In this document: in pieces, positions 25,453 through 36,477 of the stretch | Layout: each line of letters starts with the position of its first letter | How positions within the stretch are numbered: position 1 is the first letter of the stretch | From: Gentiana macrophylla | Taxonomy: Eukaryota; Streptophyta; Magnoliopsida; Gentianales; Gentianaceae | Direction of reading: 5' to 3' | Assembly: GCA_026214975.1 (NCBI GenBank) | Contig: JAOBSW010000454.1 | Location: forward strand, 1 to 64,000 | DNA length: 64,000 nucleotides | Notes under the pieces: generated by a model | The model's database searches: none | What the model saw: only the letters and a program-made list of their open reading frames with translations | Told to the model about the DNA's origin: nothing | Translations under genes and position numbers: made by a program

Positions 25453-25499
25453 AATTTCTTTCTCTGAGAGACTCAGCCGATCCCCTACCTTGATCTTTT

Positions 25500-26259
25500 G
25501 GCCGGGGTACTCGTCGTTAATGATTACTCGACCAATTCATCCTCCGCTGTGAAGTCGGGCTTATCCATGAGTTGCAAAGTCTCATATTCCACTTTGGCAG
25601 GCGAAGGTTCCCCAACTACCCTGATCATGTTGATGTTTTCCATGTCATCGGGCTGCTCTATGCAGGCTCTCTTGTACCCCGTCCTCATTTCCTGTATGTA
25701 AGTGAGGACGGTCGCGGGCTCACTGATCGACGTTCTGATCCTGTCCCTGACGTAAAACTTTGCCCGCTGGTGAGGGATAGAAGTGACCATCTGAAATTGT
25801 TTTAAGGCCGGCGTTCCGATTATCATGTTGTAGTTGGACTGAAGATCGACCACCAGAAAGACTACCCTTTCGCTCGAAAGGTGCATAATCCCCATCTCAG
25901 ACATCCAGGTCGATGGCCCCCTTGACCTGTATTTTGTGATTGGTGAAACCCTCAAGGGTGCCATTATGCGGCCTCAGATTGGAGTCGCTGAATCCCAACT
26001 CTCTAAAGCAGTTGTAATATAAAATGTCCCGACATGCTCCCGTGTCGATCATTACCCGATTGACGATGCCCGATTGATTTACCACCACGAAACACAAAGA
26101 TACAAGTCCCTCTGCGTGTTGATGGAAGTCACCCGCCGCTTCAGGTAAAAGCAAGAGGTTGCTCGTGCCCTCACAGATAGGTGGCTTCTCCACATGTTTA
26201 TTAATAGAGCCAATGCGGATCTTGATCTCGTTGTTTCCGGGGGGAGGCTCTGTTATCAT
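25500..26259 (-). pseudogene. Tat protease remnant
   Basis: RVMIDTGACRDILY has the retropepsin DTGA active-site core, followed about 80 residues later by MIIGTPALKQF, equivalent to the ILGRxxL segment. The two halves overlap in different frames (25897-26259 and 25524-25964), so at least one frameshift separates them. The enzyme would cut the gag-pol polyprotein. Confidence 0.75.
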
Positions 26260-26329
26260 TCAAATGTTCCTGTCGAACTGACGGGCTTGCTGATTTTTCC
26301 TACCCGCCCCCGGCATCCATTTTGTAATG

Positions 26330-27943
26330 ATCGTGGTGTCCATGAGCGAGTAACTTTTCAATCGCTCTTTTGAATTGCATGCACTCTTCGGTAGTATGAC
26401 CCTTGTCCCCGTGATACCCGCAATATTTGGTGGCGTCATGGCGTGCATCGTGAACCATAGGTAAGGTTCGAGTAGCTCATCCATTACTTCATTAAGCATT
26501 TGAGAGTATGATATTCTCGAGAGCCGTGAAGTGCTCTTTCTTAAACCTCTCAGACTTTTTGACATCTCGATCATGATTTCTACGGCTATCTCTGGGCGGA
26601 CTGCGCTCAGTCTTTTGTTTGCCTTTATTGGACGAAGACGTTCCTTCGTTACCCGCAATTGCGATATACTTTCTTGTCGAACTCAATATTTCATGTAAGT
26701 TCGCTGGTAGAGTCAGAGCGAAATAAGACTTTAGATAACTGGGATTCAACCCTATTTCAAAACTGCTCATCGCAACGTTGTCCGCTAAGCCCCTGGTCAG
26801 CTCATACACCTTGTAAAACCGCTCGTAGTAGCTGCGGGTACCCTCATTCTCCCCCTGTCGGACCTCAGAAGGTCGACGTGTGTTTTTTGGGTCCTCCTAC
26901 TGACTTGAACTCTGATGCAAATTTGTTTATCAGATCGTCCCAAGACAAGATCGAACTCATGGGAAGACTGTGAATCCACGGTGCTGCTCTTTCCTGCATA
27001 GATCCCACAAAAGCTATACACCGCGCCTCATTTCTATGCATGCATAGACTGGTCCTACTCTGGAAAGCTGAAAGCCAATCCAAAGGATCTGTGGTCCCGT
27101 GGTAGTTGGTGAAATTTGGGTGGTGAGTACCTCCCCTTGGAGCCGCCTTCAAGATGTTCGGATGAAGGACACTTGTTCCCCACTTCGGATTAAACTTAGC
27201 TCCGGCCATACCTCTTTGTAGCTCCTCTATCTGTTTTCTCATGATACCCATCTCCTCTCGATTTTCTAGGATAAGAGGGAGCTTGGTGTAACTTTCCTCA
27301 CTGTGAATCCCCTCGCCTTCCACGCGGGTGCGGACTGCCGGGATTTCAGTCACCCTGGCTGTGCACTGCGCTCGCCGATCACGGACCTCGAGATTTAACT
27401 AGAGCCGATCTCCTCCTCTAGGTGTCGAAGTAGCGTGGATCGCTCTCTCGCCCAATCGTTGTGGTTGAACTATCTTCGCGGAAAGAGAGTGGGTTATACT
27501 TCCGTTGAGTGCGGGTAGATGGGGAATGAATTTGCGGATGGGTTGAGGTGGCGGCCCTCCGCAATTAGTAACATATTACCCACGCGCATCTCCTCTACGT
27601 AATCTATATGTGATTGTAGAGCTATTGTGTATGAACTTCGTTGTGGAGGTGCCTCTCCTGTTGAGATTACTTCCTGCTCGTTATTCGGATGATAAGCCCC
27701 AGCAATATCCTTCCCGCGGCTCTTTCTTACCGCCTCTTCATGTATTTGACGGACTTGGGTCCTCTCCCTTATGTAGGCCCGCATATATCGGCGTGATATC
27801 TCGTCCGCATCCGCCCTGGCAAATGACAATAATCTCCTACTTGCTTCTCCACACAACGTGTTCGCTCCACGTGGGGGGCCCTGGTTGCCCGCTCTAGTCG
27901 GTGTTGGAGGTATTATGTTTTTCCCGCCAGTCATTTTGACCAA
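26330..27943 (-). pseudogene. Tat gag polyprotein remnant
   Basis: The likely start is the ATG at 27941-27943, about 310 bases inside the PBS. The parts in order are an Arg/Glu-rich N-terminus (27494-27943), the capsid-like domain FTNYHGTTDPLDWLSAFQ with DDLINKFASEFKS (26865-27353), LPANLHEILSSTRKYIA (26492-26809), and a zinc finger read as CGYHGDKGHTTEEC near 26400. The last has the form CxYHxxxGHxTxxC typical of Tat gag. At least three frameshifts divide it. The protein would form the virus-like particle. Confidence 0.8.
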
Positions 27944-28256
27944 GATATTATGTAGGTATTTGAAAGGATATTTTGGCTAGTGGCTGGATATTTCTCCAAC
28001 TAAAAAATGCGAATAGGCAAGAGGCGTGATTTCCAGGTGGTTTACAGTCAAGTAACCAAATTCCTTATTACTTGAAGATCTGAAACTGACTGAGGGTCTA
28101 TATACCAACCTGGGTATTAAATAGGGACTCGTGTGCGAGTTTGCAGGTGGTGTTGAAGACGTTCCATCAAGCTAAACTGATTCCTTTCACCGGTGGCGCC
28201 GTGAAATCGTCTTTCCGGCGGAGCAAATGATCCTAAGAAGCTGAATGATGATGATG
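27944..28256 (-). other. Tat 5' leader
   Basis: Untranslated leader between PBS and gag on the minus strand. No open frame or distinctive repeat is seen. Confidence 0.5.
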
Positions 28257-28275
28257 TTCCCGGTAACGGAGCCAA
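28257..28275 (-). other. primer-binding site of the Tat element
   Basis: The minus strand reads TTGGCTCCGTTACCGGGAA beside the LTR end at 28277. It resembles the tRNA-Asp-type site seen in the Athila element here (TGGCACCGTTGCCGGGGA at 37696), with a few changes. Confidence 0.65.
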
Positions 28276-28276
28276 C

Positions 28277-29347
28277 TGTTTTTGTGGTGAATACCAAATT
28301 TGCGGTAACAGAAGTATTTTGTGGATATGTGGCTATATATGTGTGATTTCTCCAGGGAGAAGGTGGCAGATAACAAGAAATCGGTTGTCGAAATGATGCT
28401 TATGAGAGTAAACACAATTAATTCGACAAATTGGCAGAGTAGCTCTGTTTGTATTAGTTCTTGGATGCTTTCTGTTACATTGTGATCCCATATATATAGG
28501 CTATGACTAAGTCGGTTGGACTAAGTTGGTTTACTGTTCATGACAAGACAATTAAAAGGATATAATTAGAGATAATCATACACAAAATACATGTGGACCG
28601 GCCAGCTGTCTGGATAAGTATGGCGGATAGCAGACTCGTTTGTAGATCGGACTCATATTTATCTTGTCTTGATGTCAGCCTGGATACATGGGTAGAAATC
28701 ACACGGAGTGGAGGGGTCGGCTTATGCACCAATGGATGTGATCCGGCTTACAGAGATGGCGGTGAGTCCGGCCATTTAACGGGCGGGTAGGATCCGGCTA
28801 ATGATTTAATGATCGAGAGAGGATAGAGGCCAAGACCTGTTATTAGGCTATCTTAGAAGCGACCCTAATGATAGAATTGTAGAGATGTTCTTTTCCCTTT
28901 ATGTCAGAATAGATTACTCTGTTTTCAAAATAATGGAGCTGAAATAGATTATTTTTTTTTAGATATTATCTATCCTATTCTCCCTTTTGAGACAGCCAAG
29001 AAACCTGTTCTCTATCAAAAAAGCCCCAAAACCTATATTTTTTAAGAGAAAAAAGCATGCCATTAATATTTATTATTAATTTAATGGAAAGATTTAAAAT
29101 ATTTATCACCACTACAACATCTAATCACACACAATTAATCTCTAAAATTCTTCTATATTATCACCATTACAACATCACATCACACACAATTTATCCCTAT
29201 AATCCTTCTATATTTATCCTCCACTCATTTTTTTCCACGTCACCCAAGCATCAACAATCAAAGGGCTTATCTCCCCATCATCATTAGGGCTGCTCTTAAT
29301 AGACTCAATCTAGGTGAACAGAGCCCCAATCCGGCTCAAGTATATCA
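28277..29347 (-). repeat. 5' LTR of the Tat element (contains a MITE)
   Basis: Without the inserted 440-bp MITE and its 3-bp duplication it is about 628 bp and matches the left LTR. It carries the minus-strand TATA box (28490-28499), which would drive the element RNA away from FOLB. It ends TATATCA, followed by the target duplication GTTGT. Confidence 0.85.
28856..29295. mobile_element. Harbinger/Tourist-like MITE
   Basis: 440-bp non-coding insertion with inverted ends: GAAGCGACCCTAATGAT on the left and, in reverse complement, GAGCAGCCCTAATGAT on the right. TTA is duplicated on both sides (28853-28855 and 29296-29298). The left LTR of the same retrotransposon shows the uninterrupted target TATCTTAATAG, which proves the limits. 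The 3-bp TTA/TAA duplication and the terminal wording fit the PIF/Harbinger superfamily. The interior is AT-rich with CACAATT(T)ATC-type repeats and no transposase. Confidence 0.9.
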
Positions 29348-29352
29348 GTTGT

Positions 29353-29511
29353 TTTATAATGTTTTGAAAAACTAAAATTGTTATTAAAAACAAAAGGAAA
29401 AAAAAATGAATTTGAAAGGAAAATAAGATAAATGAGCAAATTAACGACAAGTAGCATTGTGGTTAATCTAACTATTAGCTCATTTCCCCAACATCTGGTG
29501 AAAAATCTCGA
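29353..29511 (+). promoter_or_regulatory. short upstream region of FOLB
   Basis: Only 159 bases separate the Tat insertion from the proposed FOLB start codon. The stretch is A-rich (AAAACAAAAGGAAAAAAAAATG), with no clear TATA box and a likely 5' UTR (CATTTCCCCAACATCTGG). The promoter is therefore either very compact, TATA-less, or now partly inside the LTR. Confidence 0.45.
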
Positions 29512-31664
29512 ATGGCTTCAGAAACTGTGGGTAAGTGCCATGTCAATCCGTGAAATTTTTTCAGTTTCAAATTAATCAAATGCTATGCAGATCTGCTCAT
29601 ATTTGTCATTCTCATTGTCGCAGCTCCCGATTTTTTTTTTTTCGTTTACGATTGTGAGCAATTTCCTTAAGCTGTTCTGTCGGATAAATCCTTCGTAGTT
29701 CAATAATGTTATATAGATATAACTCGGAACGCCGGATAAGGGTAAGGCAGTTTACTGTTTGATGTATTTTAAGTCTGTTTAAGCAGTAGTAGCAATGCTA
29801 GCTTTGGTCTAGCCTTACCTAATGTTTGTTCAAGTGGATGGATTCTGAGTTAATTCTTTAACGAATTGTTTTTCCACGGATCCTATATCTGTTGCATTGC
29901 CAGACAATGCGTTTTTTTTTTTTTTTTTTTGAAGATGAAATGTTGAGTTGTTTGCTCTTTAACTTTCCTGTGTTTGTGTGAGACACTAAGATAATGCCAT
30001 TTTATAGTTGTCCATTATCAGGCTATAAGCATCCTCTTGCTATTTAATTATCTATACAGTTAGTACAATTAGGATTAACATTGTTACTGAGGGCTCATAT
30101 GAATTCTTGATAGGGTCTGTGTATTTCCCATGTACTTTCCATTTGATTCGTTAACTCTTATGGCGCTTCTTCCTGCTACCCTTAGTAGACAGTAGACTTT
30201 GGGCTCTAGCCTAGAATAGAAGAAAATTACAGTGCAGAAGTAGAGCATGAAAGTGACAAAGCACATGTTTTGTTTTGAAATGAAAAAGTTCAAGACTTCA
30301 AGTACTTCCCGATCTCTGGCTCTATGGAACATGGGCTCATTCGAAGTAAGAAGATTTTGAACCCAACTTCTCTTTCATGTTAACAACTGGTAGGATATCT
30401 CGGGTCCTTTTGGATATAAATTGATTTGTTTTTATTCTTATTCAATGAGTATCGTTTTTGAATAAAGTGATTGTTGTGTATTGCTAGGAGAAAAGCAAGA
30501 ATGAGAAAGTTGGTTTATTCATATGAAAAAAGTATCTTTATTTAGATGGAAAAAAGTGCTGTGAATAATGTTGAATTAGTTGGTGTCCAAACACACCCTA
30601 GAGTATTTGGACTATAACTATATTAAAGTTTATGAGGATTATGACAGCCAGGGATTCCAGTGTAGTCACAACAGGGGACAAGCTTGTGTTAAGAGGAATA
30701 AACTTTCATGGTTTCCATGGGGTGGAGCCAGAGGAAAGGAATCTTGGTCAGAAATTTTCAGTTGATGTAGATGTCTGGACAGATCTAAGAGCTGCTGGCA
30801 TATCCGACAACCTATCTGACTCTATAAGTTATGTTACTATTTATCGGTGAGTGCAACTCTTGAACTCGTTTGTTTTCTAGATTAATAACACCATTATCTA
30901 CCATGTAATGCAATGAGGGTATGTAGCTAGTTTTTCCTTTAGGAAATGTATATGTAAATCTCTTCCTAGAATATCAAATTGTTGAACTAGTCATAAAGGT
31001 TGGAACCATTTGGCCCTTCACCCTAATTCACTTCATAAATTTACATGTATGACTTAAAAAACTAACGTTCGAGATTGTTTTTAATATGTTAATTCATCAC
31101 TCAACAGTAACCTACGGTGGTGATGAAGTTACTATTCCAATGCCCAATGGGACAAAGTTAAAAGGTAAAAATGTGAGAAGCTGAATGAACAAAATATAGA
31201 AACATAGGTAATAGGCATAATCTAGATTAGATCATATATTGGATCCCATATTTAGCATGAAATCTTCTTTGTTTTGTGTTCTTTGTATTATCTTTAATAA
31301 ACGGTATCAGTAGAATGACAAAAATATCTGATTTTATATTGGATAAGATATGCGGACTATGTATGAATGTATAGATCCATATCAGACTTGTTCCCTGCTC
31401 AATTATTTACTGTTGAATCTTTGATGTTGCACATTTTGAAAACTTCCTAGTTGTTGATTTGCCAGCATAGTTAAAGACGTTGTAGAGGGACAGCCGAAAA
31501 ATCTTCTCGAATCTGTAGCCGAACTCATTGCATCCAGGACTCTTAACGAGCATCCCCAAGTTACTGCTGTGCGTGTGCAGGTTAGAAAGCCACAAGTTCC
31601 CGTGCATGGTCATGTGGACTATATGGGCGTCGAGATAACTAGATACCAAACTTCTCATACGTAG
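29512..31664 (+). CDS. FOLB: dihydroneopterin aldolase, three exons
   Basis: The enzyme converts 7,8-dihydroneopterin to 6-hydroxymethyl-dihydropterin and glycolaldehyde in folate synthesis, a cytosolic step in plants. Proposed exons are 29512-29530, 30666-30846 and 31466-31664. Together they give 399 bases (132 codons plus TAG), close to the roughly 130 residues usual for plant FOLB. Splice junctions are GTGG/GTAAGT, TGTAG/TCACA, ATCG/GTGAGT and GCCAG/CATAG, and all phases join. Recognisable wording includes LRGINFHGFHGVEPEE near the N-terminus, LGQKFSVDVDVW, then SDSISYVTIYR across the junction, NLLESVAELIA, and VRVQVRKPQ with VDYMGVEI at the end. There are no stops or frameshifts. Alternatively, translation starts in exon 2 at 30641 after a 5'-UTR intron (134 residues). 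Confidence in the family is high, in exon 1 moderate. Confidence 0.92.
29531..30665 (+). other. FOLB intron 1 (1,135 bp)
   Basis: Donor GTAAGT at 29531, acceptor TGTAG at 30665. It contains two poly-T tracts (about 29625-29642 and 29910-29930) and T-rich DNA, with no open frame of note. If the start at 30641 is used, the 3' splice site must lie before it and this would be a UTR intron. Confidence 0.6.
30847..31465 (+). other. FOLB intron 2 (619 bp)
   Basis: Donor GTGAGTGC after the TATCG exon end, acceptor TTTGCCAG before CATAGTTAAAG. AT-rich and non-coding. The Arg codon is split across it (CG/C). Confidence 0.9.
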
Positions 31665-31928
31665 AAGATTATGGATTAGCGTCCTCTTTTCTTCGTATTT
31701 TGTGAGGAAGAAAACAAAACGAAAAACATTACTCTGGTCATTTAATTTTCTGTTTGTTGTTCTGAAGGTCTGATTTTAGTTCATATATTATTTCTTGTCG
31801 CTTATCATTACTATTTCTTTCCCAGTTCATAGCATTTGTCTTGCACTTTGACTTATCATTACTATTTGTTTCCCAGTTTATAGCACTATGGGATATGAGT
31901 ACTCAAGTTTCTATGTACGTTAATTTTC

Positions 31929-31982
<54 letters not shown>

Positions 31983-32635
31983 CAACCAATGAAGCGTGAT
32001 CACTACAGAGGCCTGATGACTAGGAGCTTGTGGGTTTTGGGGGAAAAAGTATGCGTGTGTTGTTGTCTCATGCTAATGTCTGAACTTTTTGTCTCTTTCG
32101 TTCATCCAAATTTCTACTCTTGTTTCTCCTTTGTCTAAACCTTAAATTTCATTAATGGCTAAAAGCAACAACCTTTTCCATCTTTGTTTCATATTGGAAG
32201 TGGGGTAAGTGCATCACCACCATATAAGTGTATTTATAAAGCCTTCATCATTCAGGTAAGTAATGCTTTTTTGCCAGCAAGTTTATGACTAGCGATTCAA
32301 GTGGATGACGACAATTATATGACTCATTTAAATTTTTCTGCAAGGCTCGGGGTTTGGAGGAGTTACATACCTATTTGACCGGAAGTGATGACAAGGAAAT
32401 AAGAAAAAAAAAAAAAAAAAATCATCAATGGCAAAAGCAACAACATTTTCTGTCTTCCATCTTTGTTTGTACCAATTTGGACGATAGCAAGGAAAGTGGA
32501 AGCCGGAGATCTGTGAATAAAAGGTTTGAAAGTGAATTGTCCCTCTCATCACTGGTTGTTTTTTTTTACTCTCCTGCACTATCGTGGCCATTATCACCAC
32601 CGTTGGAGATCTATCCATGTGTGTGTGTATATGCC
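31665..32635. other. FOLB downstream region with short duplications
   Basis: The stretch TTATCATTACTATTT(C/G)TTTCCCAGTT occurs at about 31802 and 31853. A second imperfect duplication (AAAAGCAACAAC ... CATCTTTGTTT) occurs near 32160 and 32433. An (AT)n run lies at 31933-31981 and a poly-A at 32403-32420. The 143-codon frame at 32354-32785 crosses poly-A and poly-T runs and the MULE edge, and I do not regard it as a gene. Confidence 0.5.
31933..31981. repeat. (AT)n microsatellite
   Basis: About 49 bp of AT dinucleotides downstream of FOLB. Confidence 0.95.
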
Positions 32636-33060
32636 AAGGGGCCAAAAGGACAGAAAATGGGCTTAATTAGGCAAAAAGGACATCCAAAACAGACCATTGG
32701 TTATAAGGACACAAAGTTGACAAAAGGACCAAAATACCCCAAATCAATTTCACGACAGTTACAACCCACGAACCCACGATTTTAAAAATCAAAACTCCAT
32801 ACTTGAAAGAGGAAACAGATTCATTCCATTCCAGAGAAGAAAAACGCCGAAATCACAACAAAAATCGGAGCAACTATGACGAAAGAGCAGCGAAGTCGGA
32901 CGAAAATCGAAGCAAAATCTCACAGAATAAGCATCGATTGATACCGTCACTGCACAATGAGGAGGAAGAAGCATGTAGTATCAGCACAGCAGAGACGAGA
33001 GGCAAAAAAAAAAAAGAAACGAGCAGCAAAGAAAACGAAGAAAGTTGAGTACGTATACAT
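32636..33060. repeat. candidate left terminal region of the MULE
   Basis: Four AAAAGGAC(A/C)-type strings at 32645-32730 are followed by a purine-rich stretch. Long terminal inverted repeats are usual for MULEs. The partner would lie right of 64000, so this is inferred from position and composition only. Confidence 0.4.
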
Positions 33061-33284
33061 TCAAACTGAGCATGCAACAATAGAACAAAACAGAATGTGA
33101 AATCGACTAGAAAATAGAGTTTTTTTGAGTTAACAATTGAAAACACAATAATAGGGTACATGTGTAGACATTGAGTGAAATTTTACTTGAAATCATACTA
33201 CAAAGAGTTATAACTGTTTTGTACACTCAAAAAGCATGTGAATGCATCTTCAAACAAGTATATCCTTAGTTATTGAAGTATAAA

Positions 33285-33725
33285 ACACAATGTCACTGCA
33301 TTCTGATTCAAATAAGATTAGAGTCTACACGCTTGCAACTATATGGCTGTAAAATACTACAGAAATGCCATGTCACTGCATAAGGAATGAAGTGTATGTG
33401 TTTTTATTGAAATGCAAATTCTGATGTCACTGGATTATAATCTTGTAAACATCATGTCATTGCATTCACAAAAAAACAGAATGCCATGTCAATGCATAAT
33501 GAGTGCAGTTTATGTACAGTTGTTGAACTACAAATTTTGATGTCACTGGATTATAACGTTGAAAATATCATCTAAGTGAATTCACAACCATTGGAAAATG
33601 TCATGTCACTGCAATGACAACCTTGAAAAAGATTATGTCAGTGCATTCGTAAGACTGAAATGTCATGTAATTGCATTATCATTCTAGTGAAACTACAAAA
33701 ACTTAAATGTCACTGCATGAAGAAA
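33285..33725 (+). repeat. cluster of ATGTCACTGCAT-like motifs in the MULE
   Basis: About ten imperfect copies spaced 15-75 bp apart (near 33290, 33369, 33422, 33450, 33487, 33540, 33601, 33637, 33661 and 33709). The core is ATGTCACTG(C/G)AT. The cluster lies upstream of the first recognisable exon of the plus-strand MULE gene, in DNA without open frames. Further copies occur at 34464, 34730-34790, 35670, 51050 and 51195-51260. Confidence 0.8.
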
Positions 33726-33742
33726 CTCATGTTTTCTGTTTT

Positions 33743-36060
33743 TTATAGAACGAGAGATCAATACAGATCTACACTTAACAGCATACAACGGATATTCAAT
33801 GATATAAACGAATGTATAGGAGAAGAGCATCGGAAATTAATGAATAAAACTCCATTCAGACATTTGTTTAGGGCATTGGGAAAAAAGAAGATTATATTAG
33901 AGAAAAAGAAGAATGAGATGCTTGATGAGCTGATAATGGCATACAACAAATAGCAGGGAGGTTTCAAGATTGGCGAGGACAATCACATGCCAATTAAAAA
34001 TGATGTGAAGCTTATACTTAGAATAGAAGATGGAAAGAAGGAGGCAGGAGACATGAGCACTAACTCAACAAAAGAGATATCAATCAAAACAAGACTGTTC
34101 TTTGATGTTGAGGGAATAAAGGTAAGTGTTGTCAAGAAATAATAAAGGAAACAATAAAGCAAACTGATTCAACATCAGTAGAAGACACAATAAAGCTACT
34201 CTGTCTTCTATTACTTGCAACGGTCTTCTTCGCCAAATCAGGGCAGCACATCCCGTGGTCGTTCCTATGTTATGTTGATGACTTGAGTAGATTAAGTTCA
34301 TTTGATTGGTCATCTCATATACTCAAAGAATTTCAAAATGGCCTTAATAAAAAATGGAAACACGCAAGACTTGTAAATTGAGGCACTGTGTTCCTACTGG
34401 TATGTCACCAACTCAACATTTCATTATACTTGTATTTTGTTAATAAATGTTACTTGGAAAGGGATGTCACTGAATTCTAATGCAAGTTTATCTACTGGTA
34501 TGTTACAGTACTGGTTCTGTGAGCACACGCACACATCATACAAGATGTTGTCAAGGAGAAAAATGAAAAAAGAGCAGCACGTGAAAAGAAAAGTATCTTA
34601 AACAGAGGGAGTCCAAGGATAACAAAGTGGAATCTAAGAAAACTTCAAGATATTCATACCAAAAGAAAATTTGAAGACATGGGAGAACATCAGGTAAATA
34701 ATAACAAATCCATTGAGAATGTCATGGTCACTCAAAATTCATGGTCATTGCATTCTTATTGCATATCAGTGCAATGGAATGCATGGCACTGCATTCTTAT
34801 TGTAGTTCTTTGTACAATAAGCTAGAATCCTTGTATGTCACGGCATGATACAAAGCATAACCGAATACTTTGGTAAATGAAAAATGAAACAGTTCAATCC
34901 TGAAGAATTGACTCCAACATTAACTGAGTTGCTCCTGATACCAAGCTTGGCACAAAACCAAGAGAAAGAAAGCAGTGACAAGTCTAAAAATGATGAATTG
35001 ACAACTGAAGAGGAGGAAACAGATTCTGAAAGAGATGATCTAGAATCTGGAGGGGATGGCATGGAAGCATAAGAAAATGAGAGGCAATCTGAAAAGGATG
35101 AAACAAATTCTGAAAGGGCTGATCTGGAATCTGGAGGGGATGTCATGGAAGCACAAGGAAATGAGGGGCAATCTGAAGACGATGAAACAAATTCTGAAAG
35201 TGATGAGCTGGAATCTGGAGGGGATGGCATGGAATCACAAGGAAAGGAGGGGCAGTTTGAAGACAATGAGGGCCAACCTGAAGCAAATGAGAAGCAAGAA
35301 GAATTGGAACCACAACCACAGAATGAAGAGGTACAACAACAACACACTCCTACACTGCCACATAAATCTATAGCTAAATTTGGAAGAACTTCATCACTCA
35401 GACTAACACCAACACCATCACCACCAAATGTACAACTACTTTTTCAATTTTTGTCACCACACACAATCCATATAAAATTATTTCACTGCAATTAAAATTG
35501 ACATTAGATACAACTGGTACAGGATGTACAAGATCAAATTCAAGAAATGAAAGAGCAAAACATCACCTTGTCAAGAGCATTACAAGATGCCCACATGAAA
35601 ATTGAAGAACTCAAGCAAACCATGGTAATGACTACAACAAATTACTAAAAATCTCAATGCATCAGCTGATGTCACTGCAGAAACACAAGAACGGTTAAAC
35701 TAACATAAAACTTGATTTACTAAGAATTCTATTTTGACATTTATTTACAAGCAAAATACAAGAGTGATGAAGAAAATGTTGACATGATGAGGAAGATAAT
35801 TGAAGAGTTAGAATAGGAGAACGTAAGCCTGAGTTCGAAAGTGGAAAACTTGAAGCAGATGGAAGCAGAAATCTCGAAATAATACAAAGATGCTGAAGCA
35901 CAGTCTAGATAAGTGAATAAGACACTAGATGTCACTACTGTTGAAAATACATAATTGTAGATTCAAGCTAAGGAATTGAATTATAAGCTTACCATTGCTC
36001 TAGGTACCATTATCCGGCAAAAAGAGAGCGAAAAACAGAAAGATCTGTACATAATCAACA
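33743..36060 (+). pseudogene. MULE second gene, DUF1985/Ulp1-transposon type, lacking the protease part
   Basis: The first visible exon (about 33748-34121) reads LMNKTPFRHLF, then after one in-frame TAG GGFKIGEDNHMPIKNDVKLIL. That is the DUF1985-type domain found in plant transposon proteins. The next part reads LLCLLLLATVFFAKSGQHIP and FLCYVDDLSRLSSFDWS (about 34180-34380), also typical. An acidic repeat region (35016-35270) and a coiled coil (about 35515-36050, EEVKEQN/KIEELKQ-type heptads) follow, with several stops. In complete relatives a Ulp1-like cysteine protease domain comes after this. It is absent because the sequence ends at 36060. Introns contain the dispersed MULE motif. The role of this protein in transposition is not established. 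Confidence 0.7.
35016..35270 (+). repeat. 84-bp coding tandem repeat, three copies
   Basis: Units start at 35016, 35100 and 35184 (GAAACA(G/A)ATTCTGAAAG). They are exactly 84 bp and encode a 28-residue acidic unit around LESGGDGMEA. The period is a multiple of three, so the frame is kept. The first unit has a premature TAA. The opposite strand is open for 169 Ser/Cys-rich codons, a by-product of this composition. Confidence 0.9.
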
Positions 36061-36151
36061 TGGTAGATCCGTGGACCCCCCTTACTTGGCTCTAGATCCG
36101 CCCCTGCTTTCCGGTGGAGATGAAAAAACCTCATACTTATAATAAGTAGGG
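36061..36151. other. unassigned 90-bp segment at the Athila 5' junction
   Basis: GTGGACCCCCCTTACTTGG and following bases do not continue the coiled-coil gene and do not match the right flank of the Athila element. It may be filler DNA from a rearrangement. Confidence 0.4.
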
Positions 36152-36477
36152 TGTTAAGGGTGATTTTATGCAATTTATAACGTTATATTGTATAGTGATT
36201 CCCTCCATATTCATATAATTTGCATAGAAATTAAGTGTTTAATTGAATTAATGAGCAAATGAGTTTTTAAACGGGTTAATCGCAAAGTTAGTGGATTTAT
36301 GGGGTTTTACTGTTGATTTTATATTGATTTGGATGATATTACACTTTGCCATGTTTTATTATCTTATAGATACACGAAATTGGTTCAAAAGAGGATTAAA
36401 AGATGTTAAGGATCGGAGTTGTATGAAGAAAAAGAGATAGAGATGGAAAAATCAGATTTGAAGTAATAAGGAACGTG

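Larger units (their letters stand above)
17477..29347 (-). mobile_element. Ty3/gypsy Tat-lineage retrotransposon with antisense extra gene
   Basis: Near-complete minus-strand element of 11.87 kb. The LTRs are 17477-18079 and 28277-29347 (the latter enlarged by a MITE), both running TGATAT-like ... ATATCA, and GTTGT is duplicated at 17472-17476 and 29348-29352. In minus-strand order it has PBS, gag, protease, RT, RNase H, a second (archaeal-type) RNase H, integrase, then a long 3' region with a plus-strand (antisense) gene, and a PPT. The second RNase H and the antisense gene before the 3' LTR are features known for the Tat lineage. All coding parts carry frameshifts or stops, so it is not autonomous now. 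Confidence 0.88.

Noticed and set aside
32354..32785. 143-codon plus-strand frame after FOLB
   Set aside because: It runs through poly-A and poly-T tracts, overlaps an opposite-strand frame of 105 codons, and crosses the proposed MULE edge. No domain wording.
33285..33725. Regularly repeated short motif, considered as a CRISPR-like array
   Set aside because: Spacing is irregular (15-75 bp), copies are imperfect, and the context is a plant DNA transposon; no cas genes.
34838..35347. 169-codon minus-strand Ser/Cys/Pro-rich frame
   Set aside because: It is the reverse of the 84-bp acidic repeats; the repeat period keeps the opposite strand open.
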